A DNA stretch of 49,090 nt. Origin: UBA4729 sp039931245 (GTDB taxonomy: Bacteria > Patescibacteriota > Saccharimonadia > Saccharimonadales > UBA4665). The first letter of the stretch is position 1; the number at the start of each line of letters is the position of its first letter. The position numbers were made by a program, and so were the translations under genes. Shown here one piece after another: positions 41,752 through 48,286 of this stretch. A model generated the notes under the pieces. That model was not told the DNA's origin. It ran no database searches and worked only from the letters and a program-made list of their open reading frames with translations. The stretch is taken from positions 1 through 49,090 of the forward strand of contig JBDTSH010000005.1 of assembly GCA_039931245.1 (NCBI GenBank), read 5' to 3'.

Positions 41752-41780
41752 TATAGCACCAGCGCTGGTGCTATATTTTT
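41752..41780 (+). terminator. Rho-independent terminator
   Basis: A perfect 24-bp palindrome (TATAGCACCAGC then its exact complement) is followed by TTTTTATA. It ends the small-protein transcript and insulates the dcw cluster. Confidence 0.9.
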
Positions 41781-41794
41781 ATACCTTGTGCACA

Positions 41795-41803
41795 TGTGGA
41801 TAA
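41795..41803 (-). promoter_or_regulatory. Perfect DnaA box upstream of mraZ
   Basis: TGTGGATAA is the exact complement of the consensus DnaA box TTATCCACA. It lies about 40 bp upstream of the mraZ -35 box. In B. subtilis, DnaA controls the mraZ-ftsL operon through sites in this position (established). A single box is also expected now and then by chance. Confidence 0.6.
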
Positions 41804-41823
41804 GTGGTGTCAGAAACACCACT
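41803..41823 (+). terminator. Second hairpin, possible terminator
   Basis: Arms AGTGGTGT and ACACCACT (8 bp) enclose a 5-nt loop and are followed by GTTTTGG. It overlaps the last base of the DnaA box. It may be a back-up terminator or a regulator site. Confidence 0.5.
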
Positions 41824-41841
41824 GTTTTGGATATTTGTGTA

Positions 41842-41892
41842 TTGCGGGGGGTGGGTGTGGGTAGTATGCTCATGTCAGTGGGTAACGCGGGT
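41842..41892 (+). promoter_or_regulatory. mraZ promoter with TGGGT repeats (putative MraZ operator)
   Basis: TTGCGG (41842-41847), 17 bp, TATGCT (41865-41870) make a promoter. TGGGT occurs at 41852-41856, 41858-41862 and 41879-41883, and CGGGT at 41888-41892, in the spacer and around the expected start. MraZ in other bacteria binds tandem TGGGN repeats in its own promoter, so autoregulation is likely. The spacing here (6, 21 and 9) is less regular than the 10-bp period in E. coli. Confidence 0.65.
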
Positions 41893-41946
41893 AGGCCAAA
41901 CAGCTTACCGACAAAATAAAAACCACTAGCAACTTAAAGGGTACCA

Positions 41947-42318
41947 ATGGCCACGGTAGACTATTTCGAACGGAAGCTTGACGATAAGCGGCGGTTAACC
42001 ATACCGACCGAACTTCGTGACAAGTTTGCAAGCGGGGTGGTCGTGACTCGTGGATTTGGCAAATACCTACATCTCTATCCATTAGATGTGTGGGACAACC
42101 TGGTCGAGCCTCGGCTCGAAGGCGACATCTTGGACGAGCGTATCGCCGATCTGAACGTGCAATTTCGCATGGGCAAGGTCGATGGCAAGCTCGATGACAA
42201 GCAGGGCCGTGTCACCCTAGAACAGCATTTGCTGGACTATGCGGGGATCGATCGTGACGTTGTTGCTGTCGGCGTAGGTCGTTATTGGCGCATTATCGCT
42301 GCTAACCTCGCTAACTAA
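41947..42318 (+). CDS. mraZ: Transcriptional regulator MraZ
   Basis: DNA-binding regulator of the division and cell wall cluster. Two AbrB-like halves are visible: FERKLDDKRRLTIPTELRDKF (about 7-27) and VDGKLDDKQGRVTLEQHLLDYAGI (about 79-102). The second DxxGR is typical, while the first has DKRR instead. At 123 aa it is shorter than the roughly 145-aa common form, losing residues at the C-terminus. AAAGGG precedes the ATG. TGGGT repeats upstream suggest self-control. Confidence 0.93.
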   Translation: MATVDYFERKLDDKRRLTIPTELRDKFASGVVVTRGFGKYLHLYPLDVWDNLVEPRLEGDILDERIADLNVQFRMGKVDGKLDDKQGRVTLEQHLLDYAGIDRDVVAVGVGRYWRIIAANLAN

Positions 42319-42703
42319 GTGTTGCAGAACCTTAATAATTTATCCGTACACTAACCAATCCGCTTCACTCGATCGCAAACAGTGAAGGTAGGAACGCAAC
42401 TAACCCTGGAAGGGGACCAAGTTACGATGTTAGCTATTCGGCAATCAACACGTGGCACCTTGGGGCACCACGCTAAAAACCCTAGTACATTTTTAAAACA
42501 CCTCCCAAAACTCCACCTCACACATAAGTCTCTCAAAACTTAGACGTCACTGCGCAGTAAGAAGTTCGAAGATTTTTTAAATCTCATAATACCTTCTTTA
42601 CATACATGCAAAGGGACGTCACACAAAAACAAAAACTATACAAAAAAACAAACAGTTGATTGCCGATTAGGTGACCTTGTAACAAAAACAAAAAACAAGA
42701 ATC
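42319..42703 (+). other. 385-nt structured non-coding interval between mraZ and rsmH
   Basis: No protein gene fits. Several hairpins can be drawn: CTTCACT/AGTGAAG (42363-42369, 42381-42387); CGTGG/CCACG (42451-42455, 42468-42472) with inner CC/GG pairs; the palindrome ACTGCGCAGT (42549-42558); and a nested fold with outer GACGTC pair (42543-42548 and 42615-42620), AAGAAG/CTTCTT and inner AGATTT/AAATCT. A pyrimidine-rich tract (42490-42530) contains CACCTCC, identical to the 16S anti-Shine-Dalgarno core. The last 90 nt are A-rich and unstructured. It may be a regulatory 5' leader of rsmH or an independent RNA. Confidence 0.5.
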
Positions 42704-43600
42704 ATGCACCAAGACAAAAACCAAAATACTACTAACCAGCATTTGCCGGTGTTGCTCGAACAAGTCATGCAGTATCTCAATCCACAGCTCGGGGAATCAT
42801 ACCTCGATCTGACGGCCGGATACGGCGGACACGCCAAAGCGGTACTCGACAAGACAAAAAGCCCAGAAACCAGTGTACTGGTCGACCGCGACGCGAATGC
42901 GATTCGCGAACTCGAACAGCAGTTTGGTGGATTAGGTGCTATTTTGCGCTGGCAAGACTTTTTGACCGCGAGCGAAGAGCTGGCGTCGGAAAATCAGCAG
43001 TTTGATATTATTCTGGCCGATCTTGGAGTGTCGTCACCGCACCTTAACGTCGCCGAACGCGGATTTGCGTTTAGCACAACCGGACCGCTCGATATGCGCA
43101 TGGATCAACGTCAATCACTCACCGCCGAGACAATCGTCAACAGTTGGAGTGATAAGGATTTGATCGACATATTGAAACGTTACGGCGAAGAACCGAAAGC
43201 TCGGGCGATTGCGCAGTTGATTATTGATAATCGGCCGCACGCAACGACGAGTGAACTTGCCGCAGTAGTTGCGCAAGCTTGGCCGGGGTACAGTCGGGTC
43301 CATCCGGCGACCAGAACCTTCCAGGCGCTGCGAATTGCTGTAAATGACGAGTTAGGCCTGCTTGAGCGTAGCATTCCGCTATGGTTGAGCATGTTGAAGC
43401 CCGGTGGAAGGATTGTGATCATCAGTTTTCACAGTTTGGAAGACCGCATCGTCAAGCAAATACTAAGTGAGGCTAGTGGGGAACGTTATGACGCAGATTT
43501 ACTGCTACTGACCAAGCGTCCAGTTACCGCCAGCACAAATGAACTAGTTTTCAATCCGCGAGCTCGCAGTGCAAAACTGCGAGCCGCAGCGAAAAAATAA
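42704..43600 (+). CDS. rsmH: 16S rRNA (cytosine-1402-N4) methyltransferase RsmH
   Basis: Methylates N4 of C1402 in the 30S P site. N-terminal HLPVLLEQVMQYLNP and the SAM loop LDLTAGYGGHAKAVL (about 35-49) are the family start. DLGVSSPHLNVAERGFAFSTTGPLDMRMD and the end ISFHSLEDRIVKQ and FNPRARSAKLRAA are all conserved. The 298-aa length is normal. No Shine-Dalgarno site precedes the ATG: the leader is an A-rich stretch of AC repeats, suggesting initiation on unstructured mRNA. Confidence 0.96.
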   Translation: MHQDKNQNTTNQHLPVLLEQVMQYLNPQLGESYLDLTAGYGGHAKAVLDKTKSPETSVLVDRDANAIRELEQQFGGLGAILRWQDFLTASEELASENQQFDIILADLGVSSPHLNVAERGFAFSTTGPLDMRMDQRQSLTAETIVNSWSDKDLIDILKRYGEEPKARAIAQLIIDNRPHATTSELAAVVAQAWPGYSRVHPATRTFQALRIAVNDELGLLERSIPLWLSMLKPGGRIVIISFHSLEDRIVKQILSEASGERYDADLLLLTKRPVTASTNELVFNPRARSAKLRAAAKK

Positions 43601-43618
43601 AAAAGAAAAGGGTCCTAC

Positions 43619-43678
43619 ATGCCAATCCAGGTCAAAAGCAGCTCCCGTGCGTACAAAGTAGTTGTAAAAGTAGTTTAG
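43619..43678 (+). CDS. Possible 19-codon leader peptide before ftsL
   Basis: A short frame MPIQVKSSSRAYKVVVKVV follows AAAGAAAAGGG and begins 18 nt after the rsmH stop. Five of its last seven codons are Val. Its end overlaps pairing sequences AGTAG/CTACT and GCGTAC/GTACGC that could form a hairpin, with the large palindrome at 43706 just after. The layout recalls attenuation leaders, but chance is possible with so short a frame. Confidence 0.35.
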   Translation: MPIQVKSSSRAYKVVVKVV

Positions 43679-43705
43679 TCTACTAACTGCGTACGCCGTC
43701 AAAAA

Positions 43706-43739
43706 CTTTGCCCTGTCGCGATATCGCGACAGGGCAAAG
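43706..43739. repeat. Perfect 34-bp palindrome between rsmH and ftsL
   Basis: CTTTGCCCTGTCGCGAT is followed directly by its exact reverse complement with no spacer. A T5 tract adjoins it on the minus strand only, so as a terminator it would stop leftward transcription. On the plus strand it could be an attenuator hairpin, an mRNA processing site or a binding site for a dimeric protein. Confidence 0.9.
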
Positions 43740-43777
43740 ACCAAATCAAAATAAACATAAACAGCAAAAATTATTAT

Positions 43778-44125
43778 ATGACGTATTCAAGTAGTCTAGC
43801 CATGAATCGCACCCGCTATTCAGGTCGGAACCAAAATTCAATTAGCTTTCGGGCGACCGATCGCACACTTGGGCCAGTTTCTAATACTATCGTGCTAATT
43901 GTGCTTGCTTGCTTGCTTGGGCTGCTGTATTTGACACAAGTCACCAAGACGAATGCCTACGGCTACCAAATCAATAACTTGCAACAGCAGCAAACGCAAT
44001 TGCGTGCTCAGCACGATGATTTAGAAGTGGCTTCGGCACGCTTGCAGTCTTTGCACCGTGTCCAAACTAGCACAGTAGCTAAAAACCTTGTATCAATTGC
44101 CCCGACAGATACGGTTCAGAACTAA
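43778..44125 (+). CDS. ftsL: FtsL-like division protein
   Basis: A bitopic membrane protein in the ftsL position of the dcw cluster. A basic cytoplasmic N-terminus of about 35 residues, one transmembrane helix (NTIVLIVLACLLGLLYLTQV, about 36-55), and then a Gln-rich coiled coil (INNLQQQQTQLRAQHDDLEV) match FtsL/DivIC topology. FtsL works with FtsB and FtsQ to activate FtsW-FtsI. Sequence conservation is low in this family, so the call depends on position and topology. The leader is A-rich without a Shine-Dalgarno site. Confidence 0.82.
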   Translation: MTYSSSLAMNRTRYSGRNQNSISFRATDRTLGPVSNTIVLIVLACLLGLLYLTQVTKTNAYGYQINNLQQQQTQLRAQHDDLEVASARLQSLHRVQTSTVAKNLVSIAPTDTVQN

Positions 44126-44135
44126 GGTTCTAAGG

Positions 44136-44141
44136 TATAAT
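44136..44141 (+). promoter_or_regulatory. -10 box before ftsI, leaderless
   Basis: A perfect TATAAT ends 7 nt before the ftsI ATG, immediately after the ftsL stop. ftsI can therefore be transcribed from an internal promoter of the cluster. Confidence 0.65.
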
Positions 44142-44148
44142 ACAGCTA

Positions 44149-45915
44149 ATGGCTTTGCCCAAATCTTCACACGCCGCGCCGGCGGTTTTACGGATGCGCC
44201 TGTGGTATTCGTTTTTTATGGCGATTATTGTTTTATTTGGCGTAAGGCTTTTCTACGTGCAAATTATTCGCTACGACCACTACAAGAACGCCGCACTGAG
44301 CGACCAACTAAAGCAATATGAAATTCCGGCCCGGAGAGGGATTATTAAAGCCCACGACGGCGATCAAGTTTTGCCGATTGTGCTTAATCAAAAACTCTAT
44401 ACGCTCTACGCCGACCCGATCTACGTGAAGAACCCCGACGGGATTGCACAAAAACTGGAATCAATTATTGGCAATAAAACCGATTACTCGACGTTGCTGA
44501 AGGCTAAAAAAACGCGCTACGTCGTCCTTGCTAAAAAAATTAGTGAGCAACAGAGTCAACGGATTATAGCCTTAAAGATTCCTGGTGTCGGTACAATTGC
44601 ACAAGACTACCGAACTTACCCACAGGGTTCGCTTGCGGCACAACTATTAGGTTTCGTCGATGACAGCGGAGGTGGTCAATATGGTATTGAGCAGGCATTG
44701 AACGACTCGCTTAAGGGAAAGCCGGGTCAACTGCGGGCTATTACTGATGCGAGTGGTGTTCCTCTGGCAGCGAGTAAGAACAATACCCAAACGGCTCCCC
44801 AAAACGGGAAAGACGAGGTTCTGACAATTGATCTCGCGATGCAACAACAGCTCGAAACTATCCTTCAGAAAGGAGTCAAAGACTCGAAAGCCACGAGTGG
44901 CAGCGCGCTCATTATTGATCCGACTAGTGGTGCCATTAAGGCTATGGCTAATGCTCCGACTTATGATCCTAGTCGCTACTTTGATGTCGAAAATGCCGAT
45001 ACTTTCCAGAATAAGGCAGTCGCTAAGCCTATCGAGGTCGGCTCAATTATGAAATCGTTAACTACCGCCGCGGCCCTAGACCAGGGAGTAATTGCTTCAA
45101 ACACGAGCTACTACGACCCGTCTGTTTGGAAGGTAGATAACTTTAAAATTACGAACATAGAGGAGGACGGCGGGGCAGGCACGCGGAATATCGCCGATAT
45201 ATTGAACCTGTCGTTGAATACTGGCGCGGTCTGGGAGTTAATGCAGATGGGCGATGGTCAAATTAACCAAAAAGCCCGCGACGCCTGGTACGGCTACATG
45301 ACCAAGCATTTCAGGTTCGGCCAAGCTACGGGGGTGGAGCAGGGCTATGAGGCGGCGGGGTACGTCCCGCTGCCCAAGGAGAATGGAGCCGGGATCGATT
45401 TGACCTATGCCAATACGTCTTTTGGCCAGGCGATGACTGCTACACCGCTACAGATGGGTGCGGCCCTAAGCGCTGTACTAAACGGCGGCATTTACTATCA
45501 ACCGCGATTAGTTGACCAGACTATCGACGCGAGTAATAAAGTAACGTTCGTGCAGCCAAAAATTTTGGCGCATAACGTAGTTAGTGCCAAAACTAGTTTG
45601 GCTATGATTCCGCTGATGCAGCAGGTCGTCGCGAAGCACGTGATTGGTCCCGGCTTTGACCAAAATAAATATATAGTGGGAGGTAAAACGGGGACGGCCC
45701 AGATTGCTAATCCCAGTGGTGGCTATCACCAGGATGAGTTTAACGGAACGTATATGGGGTTTGTCGGCGGCAGTAAAGTGCAATACGTGATAGTAGTATT
45801 TGTTGAGAGACCAACCAATGGGGGTTACGCGGGTACCGCGGCGGCTCAACCAATTTTCTCCGGTCTAGCCCATATGCTGATAAATGATTCGTATGTAATG
45901 CCGAAAAGCCAGTAG
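44149..45915 (+). CDS. ftsI: Septal peptidoglycan transpeptidase FtsI (class B PBP)
   Basis: Cross-links septal peptidoglycan. One N-terminal membrane segment (about 20-42) is followed by the PBP dimerisation domain and the transpeptidase domain. Active-site motifs are SIMK (near 299-302), SLN in LNLSLNTGAV (near 354) and KTG in VGGKTGTAQIA (near 512-514). No C-terminal PASTA domain is present. The 588-aa length is usual. It works with FtsW, encoded downstream. Confidence 0.95.
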   Translation: MALPKSSHAAPAVLRMRLWYSFFMAIIVLFGVRLFYVQIIRYDHYKNAALSDQLKQYEIPARRGIIKAHDGDQVLPIVLNQKLYTLYADPIYVKNPDGIAQKLESIIGNKTDYSTLLKAKKTRYVVLAKKISEQQSQRIIALKIPGVGTIAQDYRTYPQGSLAAQLLGFVDDSGGGQYGIEQALNDSLKGKPGQLRAITDASGVPLAASKNNTQTAPQNGKDEVLTIDLAMQQQLETILQKGVKDSKATSGSALIIDPTSGAIKAMANAPTYDPSRYFDVENADTFQNKAVAKPIEVGSIMKSLTTAAALDQGVIASNTSYYDPSVWKVDNFKITNIEEDGGAGTRNIADILNLSLNTGAVWELMQMGDGQINQKARDAWYGYMTKHFRFGQATGVEQGYEAAGYVPLPKENGAGIDLTYANTSFGQAMTATPLQMGAALSAVLNGGIYYQPRLVDQTIDASNKVTFVQPKILAHNVVSAKTSLAMIPLMQQVVAKHVIGPGFDQNKYIVGGKTGTAQIANPSGGYHQDEFNGTYMGFVGGSKVQYVIVVFVERPTNGGYAGTAAAQPIFSGLAHMLINDSYVMPKSQ

Positions 45916-45932
45916 TGGCCGTAAATAAGTGG

Positions 45933-45938
45933 TATAAT
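45933..45938 (+). promoter_or_regulatory. -10 box before mraY
   Basis: TATAAT lies 16 nt before the mraY ATG, in GTGGTATAATTAAAC. A leader of about 10 nt without a ribosome-binding site is expected. Confidence 0.6.
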
Positions 45939-45954
45939 TAAACAAAAATTACAG

Positions 45955-46995
45955 ATGAATAATACACTACATATCGCCATATCGACACACAACCTTATCC
46001 ATATCCTGTCACTTGGTTTTGCTAGCTTTGTACTCAGTATGGCGATTACACCTCTCTACACGACATTAGCCTATCGCTACAAATGGTGGAAGCGGGCTCG
46101 TACCACTGCATGGTCCGGCGGGGCAGCCACCGTGTATCAGAAACTCCACTCTGAAAAACATAAACGAAACATTCCGACGATGGCCGGAATGATTTTCGTA
46201 ACGGCAATAGCCTACGTTACGCTGACGGGGAATCTTAGTCGTGGCGAAACCTGGCTGCCTCTGGCCGGCATGATCGGGGCAGGGCTTATTGGCCTGATTG
46301 ACGATATCATGAATACCAAAAGTGTAGGTGGAGTCGCCGGCATGGCCGCCCGTTATAAATTTGGCCTATACAGTCTAGTAGCATTAGCTGGCGGCTGGTG
46401 GTTTTATGAAAAGCTCGGCGTTCACTCGATTTATTTGCCGTGGATTCACCAGTGGCAGATCGGAATCGGGGTGATTGTGCTCTTTTGGCTGGTGGTGATC
46501 GCGACGGCTAACTCTGTCAACATTAGCGACGGTCTCGACGGTCTGGCGGGTGGTCTATTAACGTCATCGTTTGCTACTTACACAATTATCGCCCTTGTTG
46601 AACATAAGTTCCTGTTGGCTGGATTCTGCGTAACAGTTATGGGCGCATTACTTAGCTATACCTGGTTTAATATTTTCCCGGCCCGTTTTATGATGGGTGA
46701 CATTGGATCGTTTGCGCTTGGAACGGCGCTTGGAATAATAGCGATGCAGACTGATACTGTCTATGTATTACCTATTATCGGTGCTGTCTATGTTATGGAA
46801 ACGGGATCGGTCATTATTAATAGGTTGTCGCGAAAACTGCGGCACGGCAAACGCGTGTTTTTGTCGTCGCCAATCCATCATCACTTCGAGGCTATTGGCT
46901 GGCCTGAAACGAAGGTAACGATGCGGTTTTGGATACTCGGGCAGGTTTCTGGGCTACTCGGGCTGATTGCGTTCTTAGTCGGAAGGGCCCATTAG
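45955..46995 (+). CDS. mraY: Phospho-MurNAc-pentapeptide transferase MraY
   Basis: Integral membrane enzyme that makes lipid I from UDP-MurNAc-pentapeptide and undecaprenyl phosphate. HKRNIPTMAGM (about 69-79) is the family start, the Mg-binding pair Asp116-Asp117 is in LIGLIDDIMN, NSVNISDGLDGLAGGLL lies at about 187-203, a third Asp in MMGDIGSFALG, and the HHHFEAIGW loop near the C-terminus. About ten membrane segments. The 346-aa length is typical. murE and murF, which commonly precede it, are absent here. Confidence 0.95.
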   Translation: MNNTLHIAISTHNLIHILSLGFASFVLSMAITPLYTTLAYRYKWWKRARTTAWSGGAATVYQKLHSEKHKRNIPTMAGMIFVTAIAYVTLTGNLSRGETWLPLAGMIGAGLIGLIDDIMNTKSVGGVAGMAARYKFGLYSLVALAGGWWFYEKLGVHSIYLPWIHQWQIGIGVIVLFWLVVIATANSVNISDGLDGLAGGLLTSSFATYTIIALVEHKFLLAGFCVTVMGALLSYTWFNIFPARFMMGDIGSFALGTALGIIAMQTDTVYVLPIIGAVYVMETGSVIINRLSRKLRHGKRVFLSSPIHHHFEAIGWPETKVTMRFWILGQVSGLLGLIAFLVGRAH

Positions 46996-46999
46996 CGAA

Positions 47000-48286
47000 G
47001 TGCGGCCGCAATCGTCGCTTCGCGCTCGAGGTACTCGACCCGAGAGCAGTGAGCTAGGTCGCAGGCACCGGCCTGATTACTGGCTGGTGATGCTATGCGC
47101 GATCCTGCTGGCGATCGGCTTGATAGTTGTATATGCGATTAGCCCGGCTTTGAGTCAAGCGGCGCATGTCAGCAGTAATTACTACATCGGCAAACAGCTA
47201 CTGGCGATTGGACTGAGTATCATCGCTTTTGTGGTTACTTCACAGGTGCCGCTAGCTACTTGGCGACAATATTCTCGACCACTTCTATTATTTGCCGGGG
47301 CAGCGACTATTATTGCGTTACTTATGCCCGTTAATCCGGCCTATCCTGCCCATCGCTGGGTACGTTTAGGTGGGTTTTCGTTCCAATCCGTAGAACTAGT
47401 GAAGTTTGCTGCCATGATAGCTTTGGCGAGCTTTCTGGCGCAGCAGATAAAGAATAACACTCTGAGTGACTATGCTGGGACGTTTAAGCCGTTAATGATC
47501 GGCTTGGGGATTGCCGGAGTTTTGATCGCGGGGCCACAAGCCTTACACGCGCAAAGCGACCTTGGTTCGATGGGCGTACTGGTAGCGATGTTCGGCACGA
47601 TGTGCTATGTCGCCGGGTTGCCGATGAAACGGTTGATGATGTTTCTGGGGATTCTCGTAATCAGTGTCGTATTGTTGATCTTGCCCTCAGCCTATCGTCG
47701 CGAGCGCTTGATGACATACATTCACCCTGAATCAAACTGCCAGGACGCTGGCTATCAGGCCTGCCAGGCGTTGATTGCGGTTGGCTCCGGCGGGATGGTT
47801 GGTCTCGGTCTCGGTCGGAGCGTTCAGGCTTACGGCTATCTTCCGGAGGCTGCCAATGATTCAATTTTTGCAATCTATGCCGAAAAGTTTGGTTTCATCG
47901 GAAGTATATTATTGCTGGCTGTGTTTGTAGCTTTTTTTGGTCGCCTCAAGAATATCGTTGAGCGGGCGCCGGATGATTTTAGCCGGTTACTTGTTACCGG
48001 GGTATTAGCTTGGCTGAGCGTGCAGGCAATCATCAATATTGGTGCCATGATAGGAATATTGCCCCTGAAGGGCATCACTCTGCCATTTGTCAGTTATGGG
48101 GGTACGAGCGTGGTGTTTGTGGCGGCAGCAGTTGGACTAGTTTTTCAAGTTTCACGCTATACGTCCTACGCAGTACCGCGTATTACAAGTGACTTAAATA
48201 AGAGGAGGGACCATGACGATCGTCGTAACGGGCGGCGGCTCCGGGGGGCATATCACCCCGATCCTGGCAGTCGCGCACGAGCTTAA
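47000..48286 (+). CDS. ftsW: FtsW, SEDS-family peptidoglycan glycosyltransferase
   Basis: Polymerises lipid II at the septum with FtsI. About ten membrane segments. SEDS patterns are HRWVRLGGFSFQSVELVKFA (about 118-137), LIAVGSGGMVGLGLGRSVQ with YLPEAANDSIFAIYAEKFG, and PLKGITLPFVSYGGTS. The start is GTG at 47000, 4 nt after the mraY stop. The basic N-terminus (about 30 residues) and the Arg-rich C-terminus are unusual. The last 24 or so codons (HDDRRNGRRLRGAYHPDPG onward) are read in another frame of murG, so the tail may be a recent extension. Confidence 0.94.
   Translation: MRPQSSLRARGTRPESSELGRRHRPDYWLVMLCAILLAIGLIVVYAISPALSQAAHVSSNYYIGKQLLAIGLSIIAFVVTSQVPLATWRQYSRPLLLFAGAATIIALLMPVNPAYPAHRWVRLGGFSFQSVELVKFAAMIALASFLAQQIKNNTLSDYAGTFKPLMIGLGIAGVLIAGPQALHAQSDLGSMGVLVAMFGTMCYVAGLPMKRLMMFLGILVISVVLLILPSAYRRERLMTYIHPESNCQDAGYQACQALIAVGSGGMVGLGLGRSVQAYGYLPEAANDSIFAIYAEKFGFIGSILLLAVFVAFFGRLKNIVERAPDDFSRLLVTGVLAWLSVQAIINIGAMIGILPLKGITLPFVSYGGTSVVFVAAAVGLVFQVSRYTSYAVPRITSDLNKRRDHDDRRNGRRLRGAYHPDPGSRARA

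Noticed and set aside
42351..42536. Minus-strand 61-aa frame within the mraZ-rsmH interval
   Set aside because: No start-site support, Cys/Trp-rich composition and no homology pattern; the interval is better explained as structured non-coding DNA.
42319..42703. RNase P RNA, tmRNA or 6S RNA in the mraZ-rsmH gap
   Set aside because: The conserved RNase P and tmRNA sequence blocks were not found, and no single long 6S-like hairpin spans the interval.
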